Below are positions 7,914 to 17,260 of a stretch of DNA of 37,409 bases, piece by piece. The notes under the pieces are model-generated. The model did not search any database. It worked only from the letters and a program-made list of their open reading frames with translations, and was not told the origin of the DNA. The position numbers were made by a program, and so were the translations under genes. The stretch is from Acidimicrobiales bacterium (GTDB taxonomy: Bacteria; Actinomycetota; Acidimicrobiia; Acidimicrobiales; MedAcidi-G1). How positions within the stretch are numbered: the first letter of the stretch is position 1; each line of letters starts with the position of its first letter. The DNA is taken from positions 1 through 37,409 of the forward strand of contig JAPKBH010000017.1 in NCBI GenBank assembly GCA_028823445.1. The letters run 5' to 3'.

Positions 7914-9024
7914 GCATTTTCTCCTTCACTAGTGCTGCTACCTCTTGCGCCGCATTGGGGCGGCCCAGTGCTGCGCCAGCCTGGGCCATGGTCGCTCGAT
8001 GAGTATCGTTTTCCAGTAACTCCCTCAAGGTCTGTGCAAGTTGCCTTCCCGTTGTGTCTGCATCGGGCAGCAACACCGCCGCCCCACAAGTTTGTAGTTC
8101 TTGTGCGTTGAGCGTTTGGTGATCCCCTGGCGCTCCCGGTAAAGGAATAAGTATCGCCGGAACCCCAATGGTGGCGAGTTCAGCCACCGTGGTTGCTCCA
8201 GAGCGGCAAATCACTACATCAGCGGCCGCCAACAACCTGGGCAAATCATTCTCATACTCCACCGGGCGGTAATCAACGCTCAAAGGGGTCTGCCGAGGCT
8301 GACAATCGGTCTGAGAAAAATCTCGCCCACCCAACACGTGGTGCACCACAATTGGCGCTCCAGCCCATTCTTCTACCATTTGGGCGGTTGCTTGATTGAT
8401 GCGGCGCGCCCCCAACGAGCCGCCAAACACCACTACCAGGTGTTGGGTATCCAATTGAAGATCTGCTCGTGCGGCGCTACGACCCGTCCCATTAGCCAGT
8501 CGGCGTACTTCTTCACGCACCGGGTTGCCGAGGTTCCTTGCCTTGGGGAGGCCAGTGTGGTCAAAAGCCACCACGCATACTGTCGCAAAACGGCCAAACA
8601 ATCGATTGGCGGCACCCGGTACGGCATTTTGTTCAACCACCATCAACGGAACCCGAAGTAGTACTGCGGCCAGCGACCCCGGCACGCTCGCATAACCGCC
8701 CAGCGACACCACCACGCCAGGCCGCCGGTTGGCAACTATTTTGATGGCCATGGCCATTGCCCTGATCAAACCCCATACCGCCGCTACGTTGGCCAAAGCG
8801 AGTCGCCGTTGAATACCTCGCCCCGGCAGAGCGCTCAGCGAAAAACCTGCCTCTGGAGCGAGTCGAACCTCTATCCCCCGTTCGCTGCCCAACAGGTGTA
8901 CCTCCGAAGCGTCAGCGACAATCCCTTCGTCTATCAAAGCTTGCGCTATGGCCAACCCAGGCAGAACATGTCCAGCGGTGCCACCACCGGCAATAATTAC
9001 TGCACTTCGTTTTGTTTTCGCCAT
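7906..9024 (-). CDS. murG: UDP-GlcNAc:lipid I N-acetylglucosaminyltransferase MurG
   Basis: 372 residues, GT28 family. The N-terminal glycine-rich loop is IAGGGTAGHVLPGLAIAQAL (residues 11-30). VSLGGYASVPGSLAA and VEQNAVPGAANR are acceptor-domain motifs. VVFGGSLGARRINQA opens the nucleotide-sugar domain, with CRSGATTVAELATIGVPAILIPLP contacting UDP-GlcNAc. MurG makes lipid II on the inner face of the membrane. It begins 35 bp after the ftsW stop, one of the few open junctions in the cluster. Confidence 0.97.
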   Translation of the reverse strand: MAKTKRSAVIIAGGGTAGHVLPGLAIAQALIDEGIVADASEVHLLGSERGIEVRLAPEAGFSLSALPGRGIQRRLALANVAAVWGLIRAMAMAIKIVANRRPGVVVSLGGYASVPGSLAAVLLRVPLMVVEQNAVPGAANRLFGRFATVCVVAFDHTGLPKARNLGNPVREEVRRLANGTGRSAARADLQLDTQHLVVVFGGSLGARRINQATAQMVEEWAGAPIVVHHVLGGRDFSQTDCQPRQTPLSVDYRPVEYENDLPRLLAAADVVICRSGATTVAELATIGVPAILIPLPGAPGDHQTLNAQELQTCGAAVLLPDADTTGRQLAQTLRELLENDTHRATMAQAGAALGRPNAAQEVAALVKEKMHD

Positions 9025-9059
9025 GCTTAGTCTTTGGTCGTTGGTTTTTGTATTAGGTA

Positions 9060-10244
9060 TTAAGTCTGTCGAGCGACGTTAAGCAAAATACCATAAGCGC
9101 CCATGGTGGCCACCAATGCACTGCCGCCAAAGGACACAAACGGCAAAGGCACCCCAGTAATAGGCAGCAAGCCCAACACCGCACCAATGTTGACGAATGC
9201 CTGGATCAATATCCAAACGGTAACCCCGGCGGCCAAGAGTTGCCCGAATGCATCGGGGGCATGGATGGCCGTAGATAAACCAGTAAAGCCAATAACGAGA
9301 TACAAGAAAACGACTAGCATGGCCCCCACCAGTCCGAGTTCTTCAGCCACGATGGCGTAAATAAAGTCGGTGTGAGCAAAGGGCAAAAAACCCCACTTGG
9401 CTCGACTGGCCCCCAAACCCAAACCAAAAATACCTCCGTTAGAGACCGCCACCCCTGCTTGAATGGTTTGCCATCCAGTGTTAAGTGGGTCGCTCCATGG
9501 ATCCCACACCCCTAAAAGACGTTGTCGCCGATACCCGGCGCTCATGCTCAGAACCCCAGCGGTTAAAAACCCAACGCCCCCCAAACCGGCCAAAACTCGT
9601 AGCCGCAGGCCGGCGAAAAAAAGTGCCGAGGCCACCATGGAGGCGATAACAATAGTCGTACCGAGATCAGGTTCCATCATGAGCAAGAAACCGAAAAGAC
9701 CGGTGAGCCCTAAGAGCGGACGGACCGTTTTTTTGAAATCATCAATGTGGTACCCCGGTCGAGACAGAAAATCAGCGCAGAAAAGCAGTACCGCTAACTT
9801 GGCCACTTCAGAGGGCTGAAAGGTCAAAGGGCCCACCCCCAACCAACGGGCCGATCCATTAGCGCTGATACCTACCCCAGGAAGCAATACCACGACCAGC
9901 AGCACCCCGGCGGTGCCCAAAGCTACCCCTGAGAGGTTCCGCAGCAAGCGGTAATCAACGCGCATTACTCCTAGACACACCACGAGGCCAATCCCGAACC
10001 ACACCACTTGGCGCCGCAGGTGGAACCACGCATCGTCGTAAGCCTGGAGGTCGTTGACCGATGATGCAGAAAGAACCATCACTACCCCCGTCAGGGACAG
10101 CAGCAAAGCAGTCGCTCCAAGAATTAGAAAACGAGGACTGCGTTTGCCGGACGGTTTATGCGGCGCTCGGGCGGTTTTTTTCGGCTTTGTCGAGGCGTTT
10201 TCTTTACGCAGCGAACGAAAGAGTTGCTTTGGAGTAAGACTCAT
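9060..10244 (-). CDS. ftsW: SEDS-family septal peptidoglycan polymerase FtsW
   Basis: 394 residues with about ten hydrophobic segments after a basic 45-residue cytoplasmic head (KENASTKPKKTARAPHKPSG). SEDS motifs include NGSARWLGVGPLTFQPSEVAKLA, EPDLGTTIVI, GLGLGASRAKWGFLPFAHTDFIYAIVAEELG and the final ITGVPLPFVSFGGSALV. FtsW polymerises glycan strands from lipid II together with the class B PBP FtsI, also in this cluster. The ATG overlaps the murD stop by 4 nt. Confidence 0.96.
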   Translation of the reverse strand: MSLTPKQLFRSLRKENASTKPKKTARAPHKPSGKRSPRFLILGATALLLSLTGVVMVLSASSVNDLQAYDDAWFHLRRQVVWFGIGLVVCLGVMRVDYRLLRNLSGVALGTAGVLLVVVLLPGVGISANGSARWLGVGPLTFQPSEVAKLAVLLFCADFLSRPGYHIDDFKKTVRPLLGLTGLFGFLLMMEPDLGTTIVIASMVASALFFAGLRLRVLAGLGGVGFLTAGVLSMSAGYRRQRLLGVWDPWSDPLNTGWQTIQAGVAVSNGGIFGLGLGASRAKWGFLPFAHTDFIYAIVAEELGLVGAMLVVFLYLVIGFTGLSTAIHAPDAFGQLLAAGVTVWILIQAFVNIGAVLGLLPITGVPLPFVSFGGSALVATMGAYGILLNVARQT

Positions 10245-11551
10245 GCTGGCATCGCTTCTTTATACCTTTGCACCAAGCGAATGAACTCTTCTCCACGTTG
10301 GCTATAAGAATCGTATTGATCAAAAGAAGTACCGCCCGGCGACAGAAGGATTGTTCCTGGGGTTTTTGTTACGGCAATCGCCTGGGTTACTGCTTCTTCT
10401 AATGAGCCCACCACGGCCACCGGACAAATCTTTTTAAAGACCGTAGCCATTTGTTTCGCCGCTTCACCGAAGGCCACCACCTGAGAAGGGGTCAGTGCAC
10501 CAAGTGGCGAAAGGTCCACCCCTTTGTTGCGCCCGCCAACCAAAAGAGTCAAATCAGAAAAAGCTTCAGCAGCGCTCATCACCGCATGCGGGGTGGTGGC
10601 TTTGCTGTCGTTGATAAACGTCACCCGATTGATTTCTCCTACTACCTGCATGCGATGCGGTAACCCAGTAAAGGTGCGCAGCGCTTCCGCACACCCCGAT
10701 GCTGATGCACCGAACCGCATGGCCAAAGCCAAAGCCGCTTGAGCATTAAGCAGGTCATGGGGGAAACGGCGAGGCAACTGGTTCACGGCCACCACTTGTT
10801 GGTCTTCAAAAACCAGCCACCCGTTTTCTACCCGGCAGGTAGATTCACTTGTACCGAAACTGGTGGCTCCTTTTGGAGCGTGGATCGCCACTACCGGATC
10901 GGCCAAATTTGCAATGGCCTGGCTGGGCTCTTTAAGGCCTTCCCAAATACGTGCTTTAGCCGATTGGTAGGCGGCTAAGTCCTGGTGGAGGTCAAGGTGG
11001 TCGGGGGCGAAGTTCAACCAAGCCGCCGGATGGGCAGAAAACTTTTGGGTATGGGCCAACCGAAACGAAGAGGCCTCTAAGACAAACCGTTCGATGGTTT
11101 GATCTTCTAGGGCCGCTACCAACGGGATCTCCGTGTTGCCTACTGCACGGGCCTTTATGCCCGATTCGGCCAACATGTTCACCACCAAGGTAACTACGGT
11201 AGTTTTTCCATTGGTGCCGGTGACGGCGCAGCAGGGCCGATCGTCCCAGGTTTGAGCGAGGTCAAACTCATCAAGAATCGGCACCTGGGCTGTTTTGGCC
11301 TCGATGAAAACTGGGTGGGCATCAGACAGGCCAGGGCTCACCACCACTTGCCGGCAGCTGTTCAGCAACTCTGCCCACTGGCTTCTTTGCGGTGCTTCAA
11401 GGTAGTCAACGTTGAGTTTTTTCGCGGTTTCACGAGAGAGTTCAGTGGGGTGATCGTCCACCACCCGGACCAACTCTTGACGAGCCTGCAGTGCCCGCAC
11501 CACTGCTTGACCGGTGACACCGAGCCCCACCACCAAGGTGTGTAGGCTCAC
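10241..11551 (-). CDS. murD: UDP-N-acetylmuramoyl-L-alanine-D-glutamate ligase MurD
   Basis: 436 residues from the GTG at 11551, which overlaps the mraY stop as GTGA. A longer in-frame start at 11638 would overlap mraY by 91 bp and add a non-homologous head, so I reject it. The N-terminal domain is SLHTLVVGLGVTGQAVVRAL. The P-loop is CAVTGTNGKTTVVTLV (about residues 105-120). The C-terminal domain carries LPHRMQVVGEINRVTFINDSKAT and LLVGGRNKG. MurD adds D-Glu to UDP-MurNAc-L-Ala. It overlaps ftsW by 4 nt. Confidence 0.95.
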   Translation of the reverse strand: MSLHTLVVGLGVTGQAVVRALQARQELVRVVDDHPTELSRETAKKLNVDYLEAPQRSQWAELLNSCRQVVVSPGLSDAHPVFIEAKTAQVPILDEFDLAQTWDDRPCCAVTGTNGKTTVVTLVVNMLAESGIKARAVGNTEIPLVAALEDQTIERFVLEASSFRLAHTQKFSAHPAAWLNFAPDHLDLHQDLAAYQSAKARIWEGLKEPSQAIANLADPVVAIHAPKGATSFGTSESTCRVENGWLVFEDQQVVAVNQLPRRFPHDLLNAQAALALAMRFGASASGCAEALRTFTGLPHRMQVVGEINRVTFINDSKATTPHAVMSAAEAFSDLTLLVGGRNKGVDLSPLGALTPSQVVAFGEAAKQMATVFKKICPVAVVGSLEEAVTQAIAVTKTPGTILLSPGGTSFDQYDSYSQRGEEFIRLVQRYKEAMPA

Positions 11552-12591
11552 GGACCGAACACCGTTACCCCTGCCTTTATGGAGTCCGCATAGAACAAGC
11601 CCAAACCAACCGCCGTGCAAAGCCCAGAGATAATCCAAAACCGAACAATGACTGTTGTTTCAGGCCACCCACCGAGTTCAAAGTGGTGATGCACCGGGGC
11701 CATTCGAAAAATACGCCGGCCACCGAAAAGACGGAAACTCCCGACTTGCAAAATTACCGAAACGGTTTCCATCACAAACAAGCCGGCCACGATGGGCAGC
11801 AACAACTGGGTATTGGTAGCTAACGCCAAAGCAGCCAAGCCGGTGCCGATGGCCAGCGACCCGGTGTCACCCATAAATATTTGTGCTGGAGCGGCGTTCC
11901 ACCAAAGAAACCCGATGCAGCCGCCAGCCATAGCGGCCGCCACAATGGCCAAATCTAAGGCATGGGCCACCTGGTAGGTGTCGTAGTAGCGGAACTGCCA
12001 AAAAGCCATAACCACAAAAGCAGCAAAACCTAGTGTGCTGGCTCCGGCGGCCAGTCCGTCGAGACCGTCGGTGAGATTCACCGCATTTGACGAACCAACA
12101 ATCAGCAGCACCGCCCAAGCCACCCACAAGATACTGCCCAGTTCAATACCGGGTTGTGAGTAGCGGGTAAACGACAGGGTGGTCTGCACCGAGGTGTAGT
12201 TGACCATCAACACCCCAAAGGTGATGGCTACGGTGAGAAGGCCCAACATTTTTGTGCTCTTATTTAACCCAAGGTTGCGCTCTCGCACCACTTTGATCCA
12301 GTCGTCGAGTAAGCCCACTGCTCCCCCGCCCACAATGGCCAAGATGACAAAAATGCCGCTCCGAGTGTAAATGCCGCGGTACAAGTTGCTGACCATGTAA
12401 CCGGTAAAGGCACCGACCACAATGGCCAGACCGCCCATGGTTGGGGTGCCCGCTTTAAAAGCATGCCCTTGGGGGCCGTCATCACGAATGGGTTGCCCAA
12501 TACGAAGGCGGGTAAGCCAAAGAATTAAAAACCGTGTGCCAATGAGCGAAACGACCATAGAGACCGCAGCGGCCAGCAGTAAGCCAATCAC
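11548..12591 (-). CDS. mraY: Phospho-MurNAc-pentapeptide transferase MraY
   Basis: 347 residues with about ten transmembrane helices. Family motifs: PTMGGLAIVVG, LDDWIKVVRERNLGL with the Asp pair, NAVNLTDGLDGLAAG (catalytic Asp region), FMGDTGSLAIG and RMAPVHHHFELGGWPE (the HHH motif). MraY moves phospho-MurNAc-pentapeptide to undecaprenyl phosphate and makes lipid I. It overlaps murE by 4 nt (ATGA) directly, leaving no room for murF, which usually lies between them. Confidence 0.97.
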   Translation of the reverse strand: MIGLLLAAAVSMVVSLIGTRFLILWLTRLRIGQPIRDDGPQGHAFKAGTPTMGGLAIVVGAFTGYMVSNLYRGIYTRSGIFVILAIVGGGAVGLLDDWIKVVRERNLGLNKSTKMLGLLTVAITFGVLMVNYTSVQTTLSFTRYSQPGIELGSILWVAWAVLLIVGSSNAVNLTDGLDGLAAGASTLGFAAFVVMAFWQFRYYDTYQVAHALDLAIVAAAMAGGCIGFLWWNAAPAQIFMGDTGSLAIGTGLAALALATNTQLLLPIVAGLFVMETVSVILQVGSFRLFGGRRIFRMAPVHHHFELGGWPETTVIVRFWIISGLCTAVGLGLFYADSIKAGVTVFGP

Positions 12592-14003
12592 TGGTTCATC
12601 TCCAACAGAAGTTTTTCTACTATTTGACGGTCGTCGAAAGGTAAGAACTGGCCCGCTATTTCTTGGGTCTGTTCGTGGCCTTTTCCGGCAACCACCACCA
12701 CGTCACCGGGGTCAGCGGCATGAAGTGCGGCGGCAATTGCTTTTGCTCGGTCGAGTTCTTTGAGGGCAGGTTGTTCGGTCATCCCTATAAGAATGTCCTC
12801 TATGACCCCCCTAGGTGGTTCATCCCTCGGATTATCTGAAGTAACGAAGCACAAATCGGCACCTTTTTGGGCCGCCGCCCCCATTAATGGGCGTTTTCCA
12901 TGATCCCGGTTTCCGCCACAGCCAAAGACCAACAATACTTTTTTGCCGCCAGCTAAGGAGCGAGCAGCCGTTAAAACCGTGGTTAGAGCTTCGGGGGTGT
13001 GGGCATAGTCAATTACCACTACTGGTCCGCCTGTTGAAGCAATGGTCTCAAACCGGCCCGGTACCGGCGCCATTTGTTGGAGCGCTTCGACAATAGTGGC
13101 CGAATCCACCCCAACGGATTGCGCCAACTCTGCCGCAACCAAGGCATTGGTAGCCATAAACTTGCCGCCCAAAGGCAGCACTACTTCGTGGCCCTGCCAA
13201 GTAAACACCGTGCTGGCGGGGTGGACGACAATTTTTGCTTGGTTGGAAGAAACGGTGGTCACCTCTAAGCCATTGGTTCGGGCCAGCGTGGCTACTTCTT
13301 GGCCTACTTGGTCGTCAACTACAACCACTGCTTGGGATGAAAAAGTCAAAGAAAAAAGTCGTTCTTTTGCTTCTCGGTAAGCGGTGAGGTTGAGGTGATA
13401 GTCGAGGTGGTCACGTGACAGGTTGGTAAAGGCCACCGCTGCAAAACTTGTACCTCCTGCTCGATGTTGTTCTAAAGCGTGTGAAGAAACTTCCATGATC
13501 ACGCTGTCCATGCCTTCGTTTTTCCATTGGGCTAAGCGTTGTTGAAGGTCGGGCGCTTCGGGGGTGGTGCGCTCCCCCGTTAAGGTGCCCGATAACGCCA
13601 CCTGGCGCCCCGCAAAAGAAAGTATTTGTGTCAAAAGGTGTGCCACGCTGGTTTTACCGTTGGTGCCGGTAACCCCAATAACCGTCAGGTGGCGGCTGGG
13701 TTCTTCAAAAAAAGCGCTGCTTAGTTGAGCCATAGATGGTCGCACTTCATCCACCATGACTACGGGAACCGTTGCGACGATCGGTCGATCCGCCAGTATG
13801 GCAACCGCTCCTGCGGTAACGGCCGATTCAATGTGTTGGTGCCCGTCGTGGGCCAAGCCTCTAACGCAACAAAAAATGTTGCCTGGTTTTACTTGACGAG
13901 AGTCGTAAGCAATTCCAGTAATTTCAACCCCCAACAGATTAGAAGCAGATTCAGCATCGGGGGCCAGAAGCCCTGCGGCTTTTATTAATAACTTGAGGTC
14001 CAT
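12588..14003 (-). CDS. murE: UDP-MurNAc-tripeptide ligase MurE (DAP type)
   Basis: 471 residues. VTGTNGKTSVAHLLTQIL is the P-loop (about residues 110-127). EVSSHALEQHRAG and FTNLSRDHLDYH belong to the central domain, and FGCGGNRDHGKRPLM and TSDNPRDEPP to the C-terminal domain. The DNPR box marks meso-diaminopimelate specificity, so the wall is predicted to be DAP-type. MurE adds the third stem residue. It starts 1 bp after the ftsI stop and overlaps mraY by 4 nt. The length is too short for a MurE-MurF fusion. Confidence 0.96.
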   Translation of the reverse strand: MDLKLLIKAAGLLAPDAESASNLLGVEITGIAYDSRQVKPGNIFCCVRGLAHDGHQHIESAVTAGAVAILADRPIVATVPVVMVDEVRPSMAQLSSAFFEEPSRHLTVIGVTGTNGKTSVAHLLTQILSFAGRQVALSGTLTGERTTPEAPDLQQRLAQWKNEGMDSVIMEVSSHALEQHRAGGTSFAAVAFTNLSRDHLDYHLNLTAYREAKERLFSLTFSSQAVVVVDDQVGQEVATLARTNGLEVTTVSSNQAKIVVHPASTVFTWQGHEVVLPLGGKFMATNALVAAELAQSVGVDSATIVEALQQMAPVPGRFETIASTGGPVVVIDYAHTPEALTTVLTAARSLAGGKKVLLVFGCGGNRDHGKRPLMGAAAQKGADLCFVTSDNPRDEPPRGVIEDILIGMTEQPALKELDRAKAIAAALHAADPGDVVVVAGKGHEQTQEIAGQFLPFDDRQIVEKLLLEMNQ

Positions 14004-14004
14004 G

Positions 14005-15858
14005 TCAGCCGGTGGCCGAGAGGGCCACCTCGCCGTCGTTCAGAGCGGCAGCTGCAGCTTCGGCTTCTGCGATGGCCCGCACTTGGGCTGGGGTAGCAGC
14101 AATAACCCGGCCCGCTTCTTCGAGGCCGATACGTTCTGACTCTGAGGGGATACGCATTTGACGTACCGCAAACTGAGCGAACTCAGCAAAGACCGGTGCC
14201 GCAGCGCTGCCCCCGGAGTAGGTGGGGTAGGTGGGTTCATCGATCACCACAACAATGGCTAGTTCAGGTGCTTCGGCAGGAAGAAACCCAGCAAAACTAG
14301 CTACGTATTCAAGCTCGCCGATTTCTTGCCCGTAGCCTCCGTTGGGATGTGGCTTCCAGGCGGTTCCTGTTTTTCCGGCCACTCGGTAGCCCGGCACTTG
14401 AGCGTTTACCCCGGTCCCTTCGGTTACCACTGCTTCCATCATGGGGATCAACATCTCAGCCGTTTCTTCGGGGAAGACTCGGCGAGAGGCTTCGCTGGAC
14501 AAAATCTTGAACATCCCATCATTGTCGCGCGTTCCTAGGACCAATGTGGGGGCAGGGCGTAACCCGCCGTTGGCGATGGTGGCGTAGGCGGTCACCATTT
14601 GCATGGGAGATACCGCCACGCCTTGCCCGATGGCGATGGTAGGCAGCGATGTGCCCGACCATTTCCCTACCGGAGCAAGTAGGCCACTGGCTTCACCGGG
14701 GAAATCCAGACCGGTAGGTGACCCTATGCCGAACTCCACCAACTGGTCATAGAACCGCGTGGCACCAAGATCTTGAGCCCACAATATGGTGCCCACATTG
14801 GAGGATTGCCGCAAGATGTCGGCCACTGTCCATTCTTCTTCTTCGTGGGCAAATGAGTCGGTGAACTCGCCGTCAGAGACCCGCACCCAATTGTCGACCA
14901 AGCGGCTTGAGGAAGGCCCAGCCGTTTTGCTTTCCAAGATGGCCGAAAAAGTTAGGGGCTTCATGATAGAGCCTGGTTCGTAGGTCCAGGTAACGGCACG
15001 ATGTTCGGAGGAGGGCACAACCAGGCCGTCGTCGCCCCGGACCACGGTGGCTGAGGCCAGGACTTCTCCGGTGGCGGGGTGCATTGCTACCAACACGCCT
15101 GCTTGGGCATTAGCAGCGATAACTCCTTCGGTGAGTAGCCTTTCTGCGGCAAACTGAAGCGACCGGTCAATAGAGAGGACCAGCGTTTCCCCTTCTTTGG
15201 CTGGGTCTATTTGGTATTGCCCGCCAGGGATAGTTGAGCCGCGTAGGCCCACTTCAACCACCATTTTTCCAGTGGTTCCCGAAAGTAACTCGTCGTAGAC
15301 CAGTTCAAGACCGCTAATGCCGATGCTGTCAATGTCGGTTCTTCCCAACACCGCCAAACTTGACCCATCGCCGGGACGGACTCGCGATCGTTCATCAATG
15401 GCATAAACCCCGGGGAGGTTAAGAGCCAAAACATTGTCCACTACTTTTTCTTCAACCTGTCGCACCAAGTAGGCAAAAGAGCGATCGCTGGCCAGACGGT
15501 TATAAAGGGTTTCCTCGCTGGTGTTGATGAGACCGGCCAGTGCTCGAGCGGAACGGCCTGGTTCGATTACCAAACGTGGGTCCACCGCCAGGGATTGCAA
15601 GGGCACCGAGAGGGCAAGATCTACGCCGTTGCGGTCAATGATGGCACCCCGACCAGCGGGCAAGGTGACGGTACGGATGCTTTGGGCGCTTCCGAACTCT
15701 TGGTAGCGCTGATCGTTTTGCAATACTTGCAGGTTCACTAGCCGCCAACCAAAGAGGCCGGCCGCCAAAATAAAGGTAAGACCAACAAAGGCTGAACGGC
15801 GCCGCATTTGACGCTCGCCGCTTGCTTTCTTAGGATTTTTTTTCGCGGCAGCGTTCAT
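14005..15858 (-). CDS. ftsI: Class B penicillin-binding protein FtsI/PBP3
   Basis: 617 residues. A short basic cytoplasmic head is followed by one membrane helix (about residues 24-44). The PBP dimerisation domain includes AGRGAIIDRNGVDLALS. The transpeptidase domain has the SxxK motif in EPGSIMKPL (S297, K300), SxN in RQSSNVGT and KTG at 496-498 (AGKTGTAWKPH). FtsI cross-links septal peptidoglycan and works with FtsW. No PASTA domains are seen. The start overlaps ftsL by 4 nt (ATGA). Confidence 0.96.
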   Translation of the reverse strand: MNAAAKKNPKKASGERQMRRRSAFVGLTFILAAGLFGWRLVNLQVLQNDQRYQEFGSAQSIRTVTLPAGRGAIIDRNGVDLALSVPLQSLAVDPRLVIEPGRSARALAGLINTSEETLYNRLASDRSFAYLVRQVEEKVVDNVLALNLPGVYAIDERSRVRPGDGSSLAVLGRTDIDSIGISGLELVYDELLSGTTGKMVVEVGLRGSTIPGGQYQIDPAKEGETLVLSIDRSLQFAAERLLTEGVIAANAQAGVLVAMHPATGEVLASATVVRGDDGLVVPSSEHRAVTWTYEPGSIMKPLTFSAILESKTAGPSSSRLVDNWVRVSDGEFTDSFAHEEEEWTVADILRQSSNVGTILWAQDLGATRFYDQLVEFGIGSPTGLDFPGEASGLLAPVGKWSGTSLPTIAIGQGVAVSPMQMVTAYATIANGGLRPAPTLVLGTRDNDGMFKILSSEASRRVFPEETAEMLIPMMEAVVTEGTGVNAQVPGYRVAGKTGTAWKPHPNGGYGQEIGELEYVASFAGFLPAEAPELAIVVVIDEPTYPTYSGGSAAAPVFAEFAQFAVRQMRIPSESERIGLEEAGRVIAATPAQVRAIAEAEAAAAALNDGEVALSATG

Positions 15859-16253
15859 CGGGTGGTCCGGGAGAAGGCGTTAAGCGAGGGAGCGGGCACG
15901 GGATGCAGGGGGTCGCCGGGCACCACCGCAGCCAAGTACACCCGGGCGGGCGGCGGCACCATACCTAAACGACCTTGCGCCACAGCCAAAATACGATCAG
16001 GGTTTTCCAAGCGAGCTACTTCCATACGGAGTACCTGCGATTGCTCTTGAGCATTTTCTAGCCGAGCGTTCAAACGATCGAGACCAAACTGTTCGCTCAC
16101 TAAAACGCTACGAAAGCCTGCCAAAGATAGCAACAAAACAAACACTGCTAATACAACCATGACGGCCCAGGAACCGGTTCGGTTTGACTGCTCAACATTG
16201 GCGCGAGGTGCGGTTTGGGCGGCGCCCCGTAGTGGCCAGTTGATTGCTGTCAT
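15855..16253 (-). CDS. ftsL: FtsL-like divisome bitopic membrane protein
   Basis: 132 residues. A cytoplasmic segment of about 28 residues, one membrane helix (WAVMVVLAVFVLLLSLAGF) and an extracytoplasmic leucine-zipper-like coiled coil (FGLDRLNARLENAQEQSQVL) precede the short motif NPDRILAVAQGRLGMVPP, typical of FtsL/DivIC proteins. A low-complexity tail follows. FtsL pairs with FtsB/DivIC and FtsQ and activates FtsWI. The call rests on architecture and on position between rsmH and ftsI; sequence conservation is low in the family. It has 4-nt overlaps with rsmH and ftsI. Confidence 0.85.
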   Translation of the reverse strand: MTAINWPLRGAAQTAPRANVEQSNRTGSWAVMVVLAVFVLLLSLAGFRSVLVSEQFGLDRLNARLENAQEQSQVLRMEVARLENPDRILAVAQGRLGMVPPPARVYLAAVVPGDPLHPVPAPSLNAFSRTTR

Positions 16254-17218
16254 GATGAAGTACTTCCTTCGGTTTTGAGTCGTTCAATGGTGCGAAGCCG
16301 GGCGCTGGCGGCACGGCGATTGATTTGTTTTTCGGATTCCGAAGGGGTCACCGAGCCGCGCCGTAGCAGCCGAACCAAGGGCTGTGCGCCGCATCCACAG
16401 GGCAGTTGTGCCGGGCATTGACACCCACCGGTAGAGGCATTTACGAAGGTTTTTTTTACCAGACGATCTTCGCCAGAGTGATAAGACAAAACCGCTCCCC
16501 GGCCGCCGGGGCAAAGCCGTTTGATAGCCGTTTGTAACGCTGGTTCGATTTGCGCCAGCTCGCCATTTACTTCAATGCGGAGGGCTTGAAAAGTACGTTT
16601 AGCGGGGTGGCCGCCTTTGCGGCGTGCCGCAGCGGGTATCGCCTCTTTAATAACGTCAGCCAGAGCTGCAGTGTCTTCGAGGGGACGTTTACTTACGATG
16701 GCCGCCGCTATTTGGCGAGAGAAACGTTCATCCCCATAGCGATAAAGGACTTGTGCCAACTGGTCCGCTGGGTACTCGTTAACAATTTTGTGGGCCGTCA
16801 GGTCTTGGCGACGATCCATTCGCATGTCGAGTGGTCCGCAGTGACGAAAACTAAAACCCCGGTCGGCATGATCGAGTTGTGGTGATGAAACTCCAAGGTC
16901 AAAGAGGAATCCAGAAAGTTCCTTGATGCCTAACTCATCGAGCACATTGCCCAACTCGGCAAAGGGCGCCTGGTGCAAGGTAGTGCGTTCGGCCATAGGT
17001 GCTAACCGTTGAGCGGCTGCTTCAAGAGCCACGGCATCACGGTCTAGCCCCAGCAAGGTCCAATCAGGCCGCTGTTTAAGTAATGCGCTGGCGTGCCCAG
17101 CGCCGCCCAAGGTGGCATCTAAAATAAAGCCACTGGGTGCGGGGCCAAGAGCTTGACAGATTTCTTCCAGCATCACTGGTTGATGCAAAAATGCTTCGGA
17201 GGGCGAAAGGGTGTTCAT
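16250..17218 (-). CDS. rsmH: 16S rRNA (cytosine1402-N4)-methyltransferase RsmH
   Basis: 322 residues from the ATG at 17218, which has AAGGAG about 10 nt upstream and gives the family N-terminus (HQPVMLEEICQALG). An upstream in-frame start at 17263 would run into the structured leader, so I reject it. SAM-binding motif: FILDATLGGAGHASALL. Further marks are GFLFDLGVSSPQLDHADRGF, LDMRMDRRQ, FQALRIEVNGEL and GGRGAVLSYHSGEDRLVK. RsmH (formerly MraW) N4-methylates C1402 in the ribosomal P site. A cysteine cluster (CQCPAQLPCGC) lies near the C-terminus, as in many actinobacterial homologues. Confidence 0.96.
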   Translation of the reverse strand: MNTLSPSEAFLHQPVMLEEICQALGPAPSGFILDATLGGAGHASALLKQRPDWTLLGLDRDAVALEAAAQRLAPMAERTTLHQAPFAELGNVLDELGIKELSGFLFDLGVSSPQLDHADRGFSFRHCGPLDMRMDRRQDLTAHKIVNEYPADQLAQVLYRYGDERFSRQIAAAIVSKRPLEDTAALADVIKEAIPAAARRKGGHPAKRTFQALRIEVNGELAQIEPALQTAIKRLCPGGRGAVLSYHSGEDRLVKKTFVNASTGGCQCPAQLPCGCGAQPLVRLLRRGSVTPSESEKQINRRAASARLRTIERLKTEGSTSS

Positions 17219-17260
17219 GGTGCGTTGGCTCCTTGAAAGACTGGGGGCAGCTAGCCCGCC

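Noticed and set aside
11552-11638. N-terminal extension of murD
   Set aside because: It would overlap mraY by 91 bp; the GTG at 11551 gives a standard GTGA overlap and the expected N-terminus.
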